DNA of 64,000 nucleotides from Martinezella miluonensis (GCF_900094545.1 NZ_FMAH01000008.1:108431-172430), one strand, 5' to 3'; shown: positions 40,011 through 50,385, counted from the stretch's first letter. Notes: a model not told the origin generated them from the sequence alone. Numbers and translations: made by a program.

Positions 40011-40745
40011 TTATGCGGCTTCGCGGAAGCGGTAGCCGACGCCATACAGGGTCTCGATCATATCAAATTCGAGATCGACCATCTTGAATTTCTTGCGCAA
40101 CCGCTTGATGTGGCTGTCGATCGTGCGGTCGTCGACATAGACCTGCTCGTCGTAAGCAGCGTCCATCAGGGCGTCGCGGCTCTTGACCACGCCGGGGCGC
40201 TGCGCCAGCGAATGCAGGATAAGGAATTCGGTAACGGTCAGCGTTACCGGCTCGCCCTTCCAGGTGCAGGTATGGCGTTCCTGGTCCATGACGAGCTGGC
40301 CGCGTTCGAGCGAGCGGGCTTGCTGCGTTGCTCCCGGCTTTGCGACCGCGTTGCCGCCACCGGCAGCATTCGCAGCCTCGCGGGCCGAAGCGCGGCGAAG
40401 CACGGCCTTGACGCGCTCGACCAGCAGGCGTTGAGAGAAGGGCTTGGTGATGAAGTCGTCGGCGCCCATCTTCAAGCCGAAGAGTTCGTCGATTTCCTCG
40501 TCCTTGGACGTCAGGAAGATCACGGGCAGATCGGATTTCTGGCGCAGGCGGCGCAGCAGCTCCATGCCGTCCATGCGTGGCATCTTGATATCGAAGATCG
40601 CCAGTTGCGGCGGCCGGGCAAGCAGGCCATCGAGCGCCGAGGCTCCGTCCGTGTAAGTCTCTACCTTATATCCCTCTGCTTCCAAGGCAATCGATACGGA
40701 AGTCAGGATATTGCGGTCGTCGTCAACGAGCGCGATTGTCAACAT
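40011..40745 (-). CDS. chvI: ChvI response regulator
   Basis: This 244-residue OmpR-type regulator has a receiver domain with DDD at 8-10 and phospho-acceptor Asp52 in [11 protein letters not shown], plus [19 protein letters not shown]-terminal winged helix ([25 protein letters not shown]) follows. The start at 40745 is preferred because GGAGA lies upstream; ATG 40763 is an alternative. It is divergent from pckA across 350 bp and pairs with chvG. Confidence 0.97.
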   Translation of the reverse strand: MLTIALVDDDRNILTSVSIALEAEGYKVETYTDGASALDGLLARPPQLAIFDIKMPRMDGMELLRRLRQKSDLPVIFLTSKDEEIDELFGLKMGADDFITKPFSQRLLVERVKAVLRRASAREAANAAGGGNAVAKPGATQQARSLERGQLVMDQERHTCTWKGEPVTLTVTEFLILHSLAQRPGVVKSRDALMDAAYDEQVYVDDRTIDSHIKRLRKKFKMVDLEFDMIETLYGVGYRFREAA

Positions 40746-40972
40746 GGTATTCGTCTCCGTCATCAGTGCGCGTCTCCCGGATTTGGAATCCAGCCCAGGC
40801 GGTCTGCCAGCTCGGTCGGCGGTAACCTGGCGCGCTTATGGGGATAAAGGTGGAACAAATTGTGGCAAAGATAAAGGGGAGGATTGCTAAGGCCAAACAT
40901 CCGTGATCGGCGGTTGTGTGACGAAACGTCCCGTCATGGTTTATTCAAACGATTTAAAATTGCCGAGATTTA

Positions 40973-40988
40973 TTTAAATCGATTAAAT
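40973..40988. promoter_or_regulatory. Candidate LacI/GalR-type operator upstream of pckA
   Basis: TTTAAATCGATTAAAT is a near-perfect palindrome (six of seven pairs around the CG centre), 108 bp before the pckA start. A related half-site, AACGATTTAAAA, lies about 30 bp further upstream. In S. meliloti the LacI-family PckR controls pckA. That this is its site is inference. The rest of the 350-bp chvI-pckA gap is AT-rich and has no other feature I can name. Confidence 0.5.
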
Positions 40989-41095
40989 ATCTGATATCAT
41001 TAAAGATTTTTTGTTTTTCGCTCTTGTGCTTTTAAAAAGACACCTCTACGCTTTAGGCAATTACAACGGCTGAGGCCTTTGCAGAGGAAAAAGTG

Positions 41096-42706
41096 ATGGA
41101 GCAATTCGGCGTCCGTAATCCCGCGACTGAACTGGGATCGATTGGCCTGGGAGCCGCCGCCAGCGTGCGCTATAACCTCATGGAGGCCCATCTCTATGAG
41201 GAGGCGATTCGTCGTCATGAAGCCGATCTGACCGCCGATGGCGCGCTCAGGGCTTTGACCGGCCAGCACACCGGCCGTTCCCCGAAGGACAAGTTCGTGG
41301 TGCGCAACGCCACCACCGAAGACCAGATCTGGTGGGACAACAACAAGCCGATGTCACCGGAGCATTTCGAGCTGCTGCATGAGGACATGCTGGCGCATGC
41401 CCGCGGCAAGGACCTGTTCGTGCAGGATCTGATCGGCGGCGCCGACGTCGAATATGCTTTGCCGACGCGCGTCATCACCGAATTCGCCTGGCACTCGCTG
41501 TTCATCCGCAATCTGCTGATCCGTCCCGACCGTTCGGCGCTCGAAAGTTTCGTGCCGCAGCTGACGATCATCGATCTGCCGAGCTTCCGCGCCGATCCGG
41601 AGCGTCATGGCTGCCGCACGGAAACGGTGATCGCCTGCGACTTCGTCAACGGTATCGTCCTGATCGGCGGCACGTCCTATGCCGGCGAGATGAAGAAATC
41701 GGTCTTCACGGCGCTGAACTACATGCTGCCGGAGCGCGGCGTTATGCCGATGCACTGCTCGGCCAATGTCGGTCCCGAAGGCGATGCCGCGATCTTCTTC
41801 GGCCTGTCCGGCACCGGCAAGACGACGCTCTCGGCAGACCCGACCCGCACGCTCATCGGCGACGACGAGCATGGCTGGGGCGAGAACGGCATCTTCAATT
41901 TCGAAGGCGGCTGCTACGCCAAGACCATCCGCCTTTCGGCCGAGGCCGAGCCGGAAATCTACGCCACCACGCGCCGCTTCGGCACCGTGCTGGAAAATGT
42001 CGTGCTCGACGAACATGGCAAGCCGGATCTCGATGACGGCTCGCTGACAGAAAACACCCGCAGCGCCTATCCGCTGCATTTCATCCCGAACGCTTCGGAA
42101 TCCGGCATTACCGGCCATCCGGAGACGATCATCATGCTGACGGCCGACGCATTCGGCGTCATGCCGCCGATCGCCAAGCTGACGCCGGATCAGGCGATGT
42201 ACCACTTCCTGTCCGGCTACACCGCCAAGGTCGCCGGCACCGAGAAGGGCGTCGTCGAGCCGGAAGCGACGTTCTCGACCTGCTTCGGCGCTCCCTTCAT
42301 GCCACGCCATCCGGCCGAATACGGCAATCTACTCAAGGAGCTGATCGCTCGTCACGGCGCCCGTTGCTGGCTGGTCAACACCGGCTGGACCGGTGGTGCC
42401 TATGGCAAGGGAAGCCGCATGCCGATCAAGGCGACGCGTGCGCTGCTCGCTGCTGCCCTCAAGGGCGACCTCGACAATGTCGAGTTCCGCATCGATCAGA
42501 ATTTCGGCTTTGCGGTTCCGGTCGCGGTCGAAGGCGTCGACAGCGCCATCCTCGACCCGCGCTCCACCTGGGCCGATGGCGATGCCTATGATGCGCAGGC
42601 CGAAAAGCTGGTGCAGATGTTCGTCACCAACTTCGCCAAGTTCGAAGGTCACGTGGACGGCAATGTCCGCGATGCGGCGCCGGGAATGCCGGCCGCTGCG
42701 GAGTAG
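41096..42706 (+). CDS. pckA: Phosphoenolpyruvate carboxykinase (ATP)
   Basis: This 536-residue enzyme converts oxaloacetate and ATP to phosphoenolpyruvate for gluconeogenesis from organic acids. Signatures are [11 protein letters not shown] near the N-terminus, the P-loop [24 protein letters not shown], and [14 protein letters not shown]. The ATG at 41096 is preferred over the GTG at 41093 because it gives the family's [13 protein letters not shown] start. The terminator is at 42735-42766. It is transcribed away from chvI, as in other rhizobia. Confidence 0.98.
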   Translation: MEQFGVRNPATELGSIGLGAAASVRYNLMEAHLYEEAIRRHEADLTADGALRALTGQHTGRSPKDKFVVRNATTEDQIWWDNNKPMSPEHFELLHEDMLAHARGKDLFVQDLIGGADVEYALPTRVITEFAWHSLFIRNLLIRPDRSALESFVPQLTIIDLPSFRADPERHGCRTETVIACDFVNGIVLIGGTSYAGEMKKSVFTALNYMLPERGVMPMHCSANVGPEGDAAIFFGLSGTGKTTLSADPTRTLIGDDEHGWGENGIFNFEGGCYAKTIRLSAEAEPEIYATTRRFGTVLENVVLDEHGKPDLDDGSLTENTRSAYPLHFIPNASESGITGHPETIIMLTADAFGVMPPIAKLTPDQAMYHFLSGYTAKVAGTEKGVVEPEATFSTCFGAPFMPRHPAEYGNLLKELIARHGARCWLVNTGWTGGAYGKGSRMPIKATRALLAAALKGDLDNVEFRIDQNFGFAVPVAVEGVDSAILDPRSTWADGDAYDAQAEKLVQMFVTNFAKFEGHVDGNVRDAAPGMPAAAE

Positions 42707-42734
42707 ACTTTTAGCAACAGCAATGACTCACGTG

Positions 42735-42766
42735 AAACCCGGCGGCCCATCCGCCGGGTTTTTCGT
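42735..42766 (+). terminator. Rho-independent terminator of pckA
   Basis: The 11-bp stem AAACCCGGCGG (42735-42745) and CCGCCGGGTTT (42751-42761) has the loop CCCAT and a T-run. Confidence 0.93.
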
Positions 42767-42803
42767 TTCACCGGATGTTTTCAAGCGCAGTGCAATGTGG
42801 AAT

Positions 42804-42852
42804 AGAGCGATTTCAGGAAAAGTGTTCAGCGGTTTTCCGCTTGGAATTGCGT
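42804..42852 (+). repeat. Dispersed hairpin repeat, copy E (pckA-arfB gap)
   Basis: The inner stem GGAAAA/TTTTCC surrounds gtgttcagcgg. The outer arms AGAGCGATTTC and GGAATTGCG are imperfect. Confidence 0.75.
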
Positions 42853-42919
42853 AGACCGATAGAGCGGCGATGCGGCTTCGACCGAATATTCGCTGTCCAG
42901 GGCAGGCGCGGAGAAAACC

Positions 42920-43354
42920 ATGGCCAGCGAAGCGCTTTACATCAACGACCGGATTACCATTGCCGGCTGGGAGCTGGCGGAACAGTTCGTTTTGGCGGGC
43001 GGTCCCGGTGGCCAGAACGTCAACAAGGTCGCGACGGCTGTCCAGCTTTTCTTCAATGTCCAGAATTCGCCGTCGCTGACAGACCGCGTCAAGGCGAATG
43101 CGGTCAGACTTGCCGGGCGGCGCGTCTCCAAGGATGGCGTGCTGATGATCGAGGCCAGCCGTTTCCGCAGCCAGGATCGCAACCGCGAGGATGCGCGAGA
43201 GCGCCTGAAGGAGCTAATCCTCGAGGCGGCTGCCCCACCGCCACCGCCGCGCAAGAAGACCAAGCCGACTAAGGGCTCCGTCGAACGCAGGCTGAAGGAG
43301 AAGTCCGGGCGTTCCGAAGTGAAGAAGATGCGCGGCAAGGTCGGCGGCGACTAG
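42920..43354 (+). CDS. arfB: Alternative ribosome-rescue hydrolase ArfB (YaeJ)
   Basis: This 144-residue release-factor-like peptidyl-tRNA hydrolase frees ribosomes stalled without a stop codon. The GGQ catalytic motif is at residues 30-32 in LAGGPGGQNVNKV. The C-terminal tail KEKSGRSEVKKMRGKVGG is basic, as needed to enter the empty mRNA channel, and no stop-codon recognition domain is present. The tail after residue 100 also contains a proline/lysine-rich linker. It starts 68 bp after repeat E and has no evident partner genes. Confidence 0.95.
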   Translation: MASEALYINDRITIAGWELAEQFVLAGGPGGQNVNKVATAVQLFFNVQNSPSLTDRVKANAVRLAGRRVSKDGVLMIEASRFRSQDRNREDARERLKELILEAAAPPPPPRKKTKPTKGSVERRLKEKSGRSEVKKMRGKVGGD

Positions 43355-43439
43355 ATCGGCTTTTCGGGCTGCATGCTGGGTTTGGTTGGTTCAAAATAGC
43401 TTGTCGGGTGAGTCCGATTTCGCGGCAGCTATGTGCTCG

Positions 43440-43597
43440 GCCCCTCATCCTAGCCTTCTCCCCGCCGTGCGGAGAGAAGGGACGACCGAGCGCCACAGCA
43501 CCGCCCTCGCTTGCCGTGGATAGTGTGCGGCAGCGAGCTTGAGGTACGAGAAACTCCCTCGCCCCGCCTGCGGGGAGAGGGTTGGGGTGAGGGGCCA
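43440..43597. repeat. RIME-like intergenic mosaic palindrome
   Basis: A 158-bp element between arfB and alkB has imperfect inverted ends: CCCCTCATCC on the left and GGGGTGAGGGG on the right. Each arm forms its own hairpin (CCTTCTCC...GGAGAGAAGG near 43454-43480, and CCCTCGCCCCGC...GCGGGGAGAGGG near 43556-43580). The sequence type is that of Rhizobium-specific intergenic mosaic elements. The rest of the 300-bp gap has no other feature. Confidence 0.75.
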
Positions 43598-43655
43598 TGC
43601 ACAAAGGCGAGGCGGTGATGCATTCACCTAATTGGCAACACCTACAGGACACCAA

Positions 43656-44264
43656 ATGCTGCTCCCAAACGGAATCCGCCACCTGCCCGGATACCTCGAT
43701 CGCCCCGCCCAGGAAACGCTGATCGAGGCGATCCGTGCTGTCGTGGCCGACGCGCCGCTATTCACGCCCGTCATGCCGGGCACCGGCAAAGAGATGTCGG
43801 TGCGCATGACCAATTGCGGCCCGCTCGGCTGGGTCACGGACAAGCAACGCGGCTATCGGTATCAACCCACTCATCCCGTGACAGATCGTTCTTGGCCGGC
43901 TATGCCGCCGCAAATGCTCGATCTCTGGAATGATATAGCAGGTTATGAAAAGCCGCCGCAGGCCTGCCTCGTCAATTTCTATGCAGACGATGCCCGCATG
44001 GGCCTGCATCAGGATCGAGATGAACAGGATCTCAACGCGCCCGTGCTGTCGATCTCGCTCGGCAACACCTGCCTGTTTCGGGTGGGCGGCCTCAACCGCA
44101 ATGATCGTACGCTATCTTTCAAGCTTTCCAGCGGCGATATCGTCGTCCTCGGCGGCGAGGGCAGGCTCAGCTTCCACGGCGTCGACCGCATCTATCCCGC
44201 GACATCGACATTGCTGAAGAATGGCGGGCGGATAAACCTGACCTTAAGACGGGTAACCCCATAA
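43656..44264 (+). CDS. alkB: DNA oxidative demethylase AlkB
   Basis: This 202-residue 2-oxoglutarate/Fe(II) dioxygenase reverses N1-methyladenine and N3-methylcytosine damage. Iron ligands are His118 and Asp120 (GLHQDRDEQ) and His174 (LSFHGVDR); the 2-oxoglutarate arginine is probably Arg198 (INLTLRR). It also has the substrate-loop region MSVRMTNCGPLGW and GYRYQP. ATG 43656 has AGGA upstream; an in-frame TTG at 43632 is the alternative. No ada gene lies beside it. A GT87-like gene starts 5 bp after its stop. Confidence 0.95.
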   Translation: MLLPNGIRHLPGYLDRPAQETLIEAIRAVVADAPLFTPVMPGTGKEMSVRMTNCGPLGWVTDKQRGYRYQPTHPVTDRSWPAMPPQMLDLWNDIAGYEKPPQACLVNFYADDARMGLHQDRDEQDLNAPVLSISLGNTCLFRVGGLNRNDRTLSFKLSSGDIVVLGGEGRLSFHGVDRIYPATSTLLKNGGRINLTLRRVTP

Positions 44265-44269
44265 GTAGA

Positions 44270-45517
44270 TTGGAGACGAATGCGATTGGGGCGATCGTGA
44301 CAAGGCTGAGGACGAGACCGGAGTTGATTTTTGCGGCCCTGGCCGTTGCTCTCGGATTGGCAAGGGGTCTCTACTTCCTGACATCCTTATGGGTCTTAAC
44401 GCCCGACGGATTCTCCGTCATGACCAATCGTCTGCCCTATTGGGATTTCACCAATCTCTGGGGCGGGGCGGTGATGGCCCTGAAAGGCAATGTCGCCTAT
44501 CTGTTCGATGCCGAGGCTTATCGACGGGAGCTTCGGCTGCTCCTGTCGCCCTTGATGCAGAATCAGGAATGGAGCTACCCGCCCTCCATGCTGCTGATTG
44601 GCGTTCCTCTTGCCGGATTGCCGATTTTCATCGCCTATATCATCTGGACATTGGGTACGCTTTTCCTGCTGTTCGTGGCAACGAAGCCGCTCGGTCTGGT
44701 TTGGTGGGCGCGCGTGCTCATCGTCGTTTCGCCCGCCACGATGGTCGACGTCATCTTCGGACAAAATGGAGCGTTGACGACGGCGCTCCTGCTATCCGGG
44801 CTGCTGCTTGCTCCGAGCCGGCCAATCATCGCGGGCATTCTCTTCGGCCTGTTGACGGTCAAACCGCAATTGGGCGTCCTGGTGCCGTTCTGCTTGCTTG
44901 CCAGTGGGAACTACCGGGCCTTTCTTTCGGCAGGTGTGACGGCGCTTTTGCTGGTGATCGCGACAGGCCTGCTATTCGGCTTCGATGTCTGGCCGCTGTT
45001 TTTGACCAAGACCCGGCCGCTGATGACGGCGATCCTGGAAGCGCCCTTTCCGCAGGGTTATCAGGTCAATGCCACGACATTCTTCATGCTGGCGCGATCC
45101 TTGGGGCTCGGCCTTGCTGCCTCCTATTCACTCCAAATGATCTTCTCGATCGCAGCCATCGCCACGACCCTATGGCTCTGGCGTCGCAAGACGGTTGTCG
45201 ATCATCGAACCAAGGTCTGCCTTACGATCGTCTTGACGCTTATCGCCACGCCCTATGGCTATTCCTACGACACGATCCCCATGAATGTCGCGGTCGCGTA
45301 TTTTTTCTTCACCCAGCGGGGCCTATCGGCTCCTCTTGGCATCGCCTGGCTTTATCCGCTCTACAATCAGCAGATCGCGCGGCAAGTGCTGCCGCTCGGG
45401 GCTCTGATACCGACGGGGCTCGCGGTATGCATGCTCATCCGCATTCTGCGCGATAGCGCTTCGCCGGAGATGGCGGCGGCGGATGCAACTGAGGAAGCCT
45501 CCGTCACAGCTTCCTGA
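44270..45517 (+). CDS. GT87-family (DUF2029) membrane glycosyltransferase-like protein
   Basis: This 415-residue polytopic membrane protein has about ten hydrophobic segments (for example residues 15-40, 100-140, 155-215, 225-250 and 290-330). The conserved DFTNLWGGA region follows the first segment, and [12 protein letters not shown] precedes the third. GT87 enzymes use polyprenyl-phosphate-linked mannose or related sugars; the donor and acceptor here are unknown. The TTG at 44270 is uncertain, since GTG 44297 is a plausible alternative. It overlaps coaA tail to tail by 14 bp. Confidence 0.8.
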   Translation: METNAIGAIVTRLRTRPELIFAALAVALGLARGLYFLTSLWVLTPDGFSVMTNRLPYWDFTNLWGGAVMALKGNVAYLFDAEAYRRELRLLLSPLMQNQEWSYPPSMLLIGVPLAGLPIFIAYIIWTLGTLFLLFVATKPLGLVWWARVLIVVSPATMVDVIFGQNGALTTALLLSGLLLAPSRPIIAGILFGLLTVKPQLGVLVPFCLLASGNYRAFLSAGVTALLLVIATGLLFGFDVWPLFLTKTRPLMTAILEAPFPQGYQVNATTFFMLARSLGLGLAASYSLQMIFSIAAIATTLWLWRRKTVVDHRTKVCLTIVLTLIATPYGYSYDTIPMNVAVAYFFFTQRGLSAPLGIAWLYPLYNQQIARQVLPLGALIPTGLAVCMLIRILRDSASPEMAAADATEEASVTAS

Positions 45518-46499
45518 GCGCAACCTGCTCGATCAGATGGTTCTTGCCCTTCTGCAGGATGAGGTCGGCGCGCGGTCGCGTCGGCAGGATGTTCTGGCGC
45601 AGGTTCTTGAGGTTGATGTTCTTCCACAGCCCTTCGGCGATCGCCAATGCTTCCTGTTCGCTGATCGAGGCGTAGCGGTGGAAGAAGGAGTTGGGGTCGC
45701 GGAAGGCGGTTTCGCGCAACTTCATGAAGCGGGCGACGTACCAGTTATGGATAAGATCCTCGTCGGCATCGATATAGATCGAGAAATCGAAGAAGTCCGA
45801 GACCATCGGCACGATCTTGCCGTCAGCCGGCAGATGCCGCGATTGCAGCACATTGATGCCTTCGAAGATCAGGATATCCGGGCGGTCGACCGTCTTGAAC
45901 TCGTTCGGCAGCACGTCATAGACGAGATGCGAGTAGGAGGGAGCCTGGACATTCGGCTGGCCGGCCTTGATTGCCGAAAGGAAGCGCAAGAGCGCTGCCG
46001 TGTCGTAGCTTTCCGGAAAGCCCTTGCGCTGCATCAGGTTGCGGCGCTGCAGTTCGGCGTTCGGATAGAGAAAGCCGTCTGTGGTGACCAGATCGACCTT
46101 CGGGCTCGACGGCCAGCGGCCCATCAATTCCTTCAGGACACGCGCCGTGGTGGATTTGCCGACGGCGACGGAGCCTGCAATGCCGATGACGAATGGCGTC
46201 TTGGCAACATCGGAGAGGCTGAGGAAGCGGTTGCGCTGCTCGAACAGGATCTGCGAGGATTCCACATGCGAGGACAGCAGGCGCGACAGCGACAGATAGA
46301 TGCGGCGGACCTCGTTGAGATCGATCGGGTCGCCCATCGAGCGCAGCCGCGTCACTTCGTCGGCGGTCAATGTCAGCGGCGTATCCGCGCGGAATTTCGC
46401 CCATTCTTCCGAGGAGAAGAAATAATAGGGCGAATAGGCTTTCGCCTGGAAAATATCGAGTGTCTCGTGCGCTGGCTCGGTCTTGGTTGCTATCGTCAT
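45504..46499 (-). CDS. coaA: Pantothenate kinase, type I
   Basis: This 331-residue enzyme phosphorylates pantothenate in the first committed step of coenzyme A synthesis. The P-loop [15 protein letters not shown] is near residue 105, followed by [18 protein letters not shown] and IFEGINVLQ. The C-terminus has [10 protein letters not shown] and [14 protein letters not shown]. It begins 6 bp after hisE on the same strand and so joins the end of the his set. Its last 14 bp overlap the GT87-like gene on the opposite strand. Confidence 0.97.
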   Translation of the reverse strand: MTIATKTEPAHETLDIFQAKAYSPYYFFSSEEWAKFRADTPLTLTADEVTRLRSMGDPIDLNEVRRIYLSLSRLLSSHVESSQILFEQRNRFLSLSDVAKTPFVIGIAGSVAVGKSTTARVLKELMGRWPSSPKVDLVTTDGFLYPNAELQRRNLMQRKGFPESYDTAALLRFLSAIKAGQPNVQAPSYSHLVYDVLPNEFKTVDRPDILIFEGINVLQSRHLPADGKIVPMVSDFFDFSIYIDADEDLIHNWYVARFMKLRETAFRDPNSFFHRYASISEQEALAIAEGLWKNINLKNLRQNILPTRPRADLILQKGKNHLIEQVALRKL

Positions 46500-46505
46500 T
46501 GCGTT

Positions 46506-46820
46506 TTACCGGCTTGCCTTCTCTTGAAGGCCGGATTGAGTGGTGCGCCTTTCGAGCTCACCCATGACATTCTGCAATGGAATGCCGGCAATCTTCAATA
46601 CGACCAAAAGGTGATATAGCAGATCGGCGGCCTCGTAGGTGAGGTTGTCGCGATCATTCGCAACCGCAGCCATGACGGCCTCGATTGCCTCTTCGCCCAG
46701 TTTCTTCGCCGCTTTCGGCTGGCCGGCCGCAAAAAGCTTCGCCGTCCAGGATTCGTCGGGCGAAGCCTTGGAGCGTTCCTCGACGATTTTTTCGAGGTCG
46801 GAAAGGGTAAATCCGCTCAT
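46506..46820 (-). CDS. hisE: Phosphoribosyl-ATP pyrophosphatase
   Basis: This 104-residue all-alpha MazG-fold enzyme removes pyrophosphate from phosphoribosyl-ATP in histidine synthesis. Acidic metal-binding residues are in [14 protein letters not shown] and [13 protein letters not shown]. The start at 46820 ([12 protein letters not shown]) is chosen over a long upstream extension that is antisense-like and lies within hisF. It follows hisF by 14 bp and precedes coaA. Confidence 0.96.
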   Translation of the reverse strand: MSGFTLSDLEKIVEERSKASPDESWTAKLFAAGQPKAAKKLGEEAIEAVMAAVANDRDNLTYEAADLLYHLLVVLKIAGIPLQNVMGELERRTTQSGLQEKASR

Positions 46821-46834
46821 CGCTACGCTGTCTC

Positions 46835-47623
46835 CTAATCCAGCCGCATGGGAATGCCGCGCTCGGCCATGTAGCGCTTTGCCTCGCCCACCGAATAGGT
46901 GCCGAAGTGAAAGATCGAAGCAGCCAGTACCGCCGTCGCATGGCCTTCCTTCACGCCGGCGACGAGGTCGTCGAGATCGCCGACGCCGCCCGACGCGATG
47001 ACGGGCACGCGCACGGCATCGGCGATCGCCCGCGTCAGCTCCAGATCGTAGCCGACCTTGGTGCCGTCGCGGTCCATGGAGGTGACGAGCAACTCGCCGG
47101 CGCCGCGCTCGACCATCTTGCGGGCAAAATCGACGGCATCGATGCCGGTCGCGTTGCGGCCGCCGTGGGTATAGATCTCCCAGGCGCTCATATTGTCGCC
47201 GCCGAGCGCTTCGGTGCGCCGCCGTTTCGCGTCGATCGAGACGACGATGCACTGGTTGCCGAATTTATCGGCGGCCTCGGCAACGAAATCGGGATTGTTC
47301 ACGGCCGCCGAATTGATCGAAACCTTATCGGCGCCGCAGAGCAGCAGCTTGCGGATGTCCGCGATCGTGCGCACTCCGCCGCCAACCGTGACGGGCATGA
47401 AGCATTGTTCGGCGGTGCGCGCCACCACATCGAAGATGGTGTCGCGATTGTCGGAGGACGCCGTGATGTCGAGGAAGCAGAGCTCGTCGGCGCCGGCGGC
47501 GTCGTAGGCCTTGGCGGCCTCTACGGGATCGCCGGCATCGACGAGGTTGACGAAATTGACACCCTTGACGACGCGGCCGTCCTTGACGTCGAGGCAGGGG
47601 ATGACGCGGGCTTTCAGGGTCAT
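46835..47623 (-). CDS. hisF: Imidazole glycerol phosphate synthase subunit HisF
   Basis: This 262-residue barrel cyclase joins PRFAR and ammonia, supplied by HisH, to give IGP and AICAR. It has [18 protein letters not shown] (catalytic Asp), the phosphate sites GGGVRT and the second Asp in [13 protein letters not shown], plus [10 protein letters not shown]. Its ATG overlaps the hisA stop (47620-47623). Confidence 0.98.
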   Translation of the reverse strand: MTLKARVIPCLDVKDGRVVKGVNFVNLVDAGDPVEAAKAYDAAGADELCFLDITASSDNRDTIFDVVARTAEQCFMPVTVGGGVRTIADIRKLLLCGADKVSINSAAVNNPDFVAEAADKFGNQCIVVSIDAKRRRTEALGGDNMSAWEIYTHGGRNATGIDAVDFARKMVERGAGELLVTSMDRDGTKVGYDLELTRAIADAVRVPVIASGGVGDLDDLVAGVKEGHATAVLAASIFHFGTYSVGEAKRYMAERGIPMRLD

Positions 47624-48363
47624 TGCGCTGCCTCCTTGGCCTGTTTGATCAGGGCCAGTGCTTCCTTCGGGTCGATCCGCCCATCATAGAGCGCGCGGCC
47701 GGAAATCGCACCTTCCAGTTTGCGGGCATCCGGCTGGATCATGCGGCGGATATCATCCAGCGAGGCGAGCCCGCCGGAGGCGATGACGGGGATGGAGACC
47801 GCGTCGGCCAGTTCCAGCGTCGAGGCCCAATTGATACCCGTCAGAATGCCGTCGCGGTCGATGTCGGTATAGATGATCGCGGCAACACCGACGCCCTCGA
47901 ACTGTTTCGCAAGCTCGATCACGCCGAGTTCGGAGGCTTCCGCCCAGCCTTCGACTGCGACTTTGCCACCCTTGGCGTCGATGCCGACGGCAATATGGCC
48001 TGGAAATCTTCTGCAGGCTTCAATGACAAGGGCCGGATCGCGCACAGCAACCGTGCCGAGGATGACGCGGGTAAGCCCGCGCGAAAGCCAGTTCTCCATA
48101 TGGTCGAGCGTGCGGATGCCGCCGCCGAGCTGCACAGGATTTTTCGTCGCCTTAAGGATGGCATCGACGGCAGCGCCATTCACAGTCTCGCCGGCAAAGG
48201 CGCCATTGAGATCGACGACATGCAGCCATTCGAAGCCCTGGTCTTCAAAGGCTTTCGCCTGGGCGCCGGGATCGGGATTGTAGACGGTTGCCTGCTCCAT
48301 GTCGCCGAGCTTCAGGCGCACGCACTGCCCGTCCTTGAGGTCGATAGCGGGGAAGAGAATCAT
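47620..48363 (-). CDS. hisA: ProFAR isomerase HisA
   Basis: This 247-residue isomerase has the barrel start [16 protein letters not shown], the phosphate-binding GGGIRTLDH, and the second catalytic Asp in [10 protein letters not shown], with [10 protein letters not shown]. The start is ATG 48363; an upstream in-frame start would add 18 unrelated residues. It is 25 bp from hisH and overlaps hisF by 4 bp. Confidence 0.97.
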   Translation of the reverse strand: MILFPAIDLKDGQCVRLKLGDMEQATVYNPDPGAQAKAFEDQGFEWLHVVDLNGAFAGETVNGAAVDAILKATKNPVQLGGGIRTLDHMENWLSRGLTRVILGTVAVRDPALVIEACRRFPGHIAVGIDAKGGKVAVEGWAEASELGVIELAKQFEGVGVAAIIYTDIDRDGILTGINWASTLELADAVSIPVIASGGLASLDDIRRMIQPDARKLEGAISGRALYDGRIDPKEALALIKQAKEAAQ

Positions 48364-48388
48364 GTTTTGGTCCTCAAAGCGCGAAGCG

Positions 48389-49039
48389 TCACGGCTTCCA
48401 GCGCAGGAAATTGGCAATCAGGGCAAGGCCGAGCTTCTGGCTCTTTTCCGGATGGAACTGGGCGCCGGCCATATTGTCGTGTCCAACGAAGGCGGTCATC
48501 GATCCGCCATAGCTCGTCGTCGCGATGACATCGTCGCCATGGTCGGCCGCCAGATGATAGGAATGAACGAAATAGGCATGCAAGCCGTCCGGCCCGGTCT
48601 CGATCCCGTCGAACAGGGCATGCGGGTGGCGCAAGTCCAGCGTATTCCAGCCGATCTGCGGAATTTTCAGATTGGGATCGTTCGGTGTCATTTCCTTGAC
48701 ATCGCCTTTGATCCACCCAAACCCTGGGGTAACAGTCTTCTCCAGCCCGCGCGACGACATCAGCTGCATGCCGACGCAAATGCCGAGGAAGGGGCGGGCC
48801 TTGTGTTCGACAACGTCGATGACCGCTTCCGCCATGCCGGGCACTGCATCGAGGCCGCGACGGCAATCGGCGTAGGCGCCGACGCCGGGCAGCACGATGC
48901 GGTCGGCCGTGGCGACGCGCTCGGCGTCATCGGTCAGGTCGATTTTGGCGTCGATGCCTGCTTCACGGGCAGCCCGCTCGAAAGCCTTCGTGGCCGAGCG
49001 CAGATTGCCGGAACCATAATCGATAATTGCGACGCGCAT
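48389..49039 (-). CDS. hisH: Imidazole glycerol phosphate synthase glutaminase HisH
   Basis: This 216-residue class-I glutamine amidotransferase supplies ammonia to HisF. The catalytic Cys is in [11 protein letters not shown], and the His and Glu in GAQFHPEKS. The oxyanion-strand [11 protein letters not shown] and the N-terminal DYGSGNLRS are in place. It is 2 bp after a DUF2628 gene. Confidence 0.97.
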   Translation of the reverse strand: MRVAIIDYGSGNLRSATKAFERAAREAGIDAKIDLTDDAERVATADRIVLPGVGAYADCRRGLDAVPGMAEAVIDVVEHKARPFLGICVGMQLMSSRGLEKTVTPGFGWIKGDVKEMTPNDPNLKIPQIGWNTLDLRHPHALFDGIETGPDGLHAYFVHSYHLAADHGDDVIATTSYGGSMTAFVGHDNMAGAQFHPEKSQKLGLALIANFLRWKP

Positions 49040-49041
49040 GG

Positions 49042-49539
49042 TCAGCGTCCTCCGTCATAGCCGGGAAGGCCGAAGCTCGGGCCTTGGCGGCGGGTATTGG
49101 TGTTTGTGGCCGAAATATCCCAATCTTTTGGATGGATATCCTGGTCTCGTTTCTGCTCCAGCTGGGAAAAATGCATTTCCTCCGCCGTCGTCAGATCATG
49201 CGCGGACACGAGATTTTCCACCTTCCAGCCGCGTCCGACAAGGCGATCGCTGAGCGCATGCGGGCCTTCGAGGGCCGCCAGGACGTGCACGCCCAACAGA
49301 ATCCCGGCTCCGGCGGCGAAGAATCCCGGCTGTCGCATCAGCTCCAGAGCGAGGCCCTGCAACAGGATGGCAGCAACGGCGTGCAGCCAGAGGCGATTGA
49401 AGAGCATCCAGAGTGTGGGAAACAGAAATGCCTTCCACGAAAAGCCGTCGCGGATGAATCGCGTTCCGTCGCGATACCGATCCGATACTTCTGATCGGCC
49501 TAGCGCTCCGGGTGGCGTCAAAATCAGATAGCTTGCCAT
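49042..49539 (-). CDS. DUF2628 domain membrane protein inside the his set
   Basis: A 165-residue protein. After [19 protein letters not shown] a hydrophobic stretch of about 40 residues forms two helices. A conserved [16 protein letters not shown] region follows, then a disordered tail ([16 protein letters not shown]). It is placed between hisB (24 bp away) and hisH (2 bp away) in the same orientation, as in other rhizobia. Its function is unknown and no link to histidine synthesis is established. Confidence 0.82.
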   Translation of the reverse strand: MASYLILTPPGALGRSEVSDRYRDGTRFIRDGFSWKAFLFPTLWMLFNRLWLHAVAAILLQGLALELMRQPGFFAAGAGILLGVHVLAALEGPHALSDRLVGRGWKVENLVSAHDLTTAEEMHFSQLEQKRDQDIHPKDWDISATNTNTRRQGPSFGLPGYDGGR

Positions 49540-49563
49540 TTCCTCAATTCCCCAGTTCGGGGC

Positions 49564-50172
49564 TCAGGCGAGCGTGCCTTTCGTCGAGGGCACCCGGCCT
49601 GCCTGCCGCGGATCGATCTCGGTTGCGGTGCGCAGTGCGCGCGCAACGGCCTTGAAGCATGTCTCGGCTATATGGTGATTGTTGGCGCCATAATGGTTGA
49701 GGATATGCAGCGTGATGCCGGCATTCTGCGCTAAGGCCTGAAAGAATTCGCGCACCAGTTCGGTATCGAAGGTGCCGATCTTCGGCGCGCTGAAGCTGAC
49801 GTTCCAGACAAGGAAGGGCCGGCCGGAAAGATCGACGGCCGCTTTCGTCATCGTCTCGTCCATGGCGAGATCGATCGAGGCATAGCGCGTGATGCCGCGC
49901 CGGTCGCCGAGCGCCTTGGCAATGGCCTGGCCGATGGCGATGCCGGTATCTTCGACGGCATGATGGTCGTCGACATGCAGGTCGCCCTTGGTGTCGATCT
50001 CCATGTCGATCAGCGAATGTCGCGACAGCTGTTCCAGCATATGGTCGAAGAAGCCGACACCCGTCGAAATCGTCGATTTGCCGCTGCCGTCGATGTTGAC
50101 GGACACGGAGACCGAGGTCTCGTTGGTCTTGCGGGAAACGCTTGCCGTGCGGCTCGCTGCGGTCTCTGCCAT
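49564..50172 (-). CDS. hisB: Imidazoleglycerol-phosphate dehydratase
   Basis: This 202-residue manganese enzyme carries only the dehydratase activity; no phosphatase domain is present. Metal ligands are in the two repeats [14 protein letters not shown] / [18 protein letters not shown] and [12 protein letters not shown]. The ending [14 protein letters not shown] is typical of rhizobial HisB. ATG 50172 has GGAG just upstream; ATG 50184 is an alternative. It is the first gene of the his set and is divergent from hslV. Confidence 0.97.
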   Translation of the reverse strand: MAETAASRTASVSRKTNETSVSVSVNIDGSGKSTISTGVGFFDHMLEQLSRHSLIDMEIDTKGDLHVDDHHAVEDTGIAIGQAIAKALGDRRGITRYASIDLAMDETMTKAAVDLSGRPFLVWNVSFSAPKIGTFDTELVREFFQALAQNAGITLHILNHYGANNHHIAETCFKAVARALRTATEIDPRQAGRVPSTKGTLA

Positions 50173-50385
50173 GGGCTGCTCCATCGGAATACGGCCGTTC
50201 CTTATCAGGCGGATCGAGAAATATCCAGAAGTTACGCATGGGCCGTGCGTCTTTAGCCGGCTCGCGTGAACCAATCCGGTTCGGATGCCATTTGCAATCG
50301 CCAAAAGCCCTCTTACATAGGTGCTGACGGGGCCGAAATGCGGCCCGGCAGAAAGCCCGCCGTAACGGGGGCAAACAGGTGTTAA

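Noticed and set aside
46506..47252. Upstream extension of hisE to about 248 residues
   Set aside because: The first part is in a different frame of hisF and rich in Arg/Gly, while the family protein is complete from 46820.
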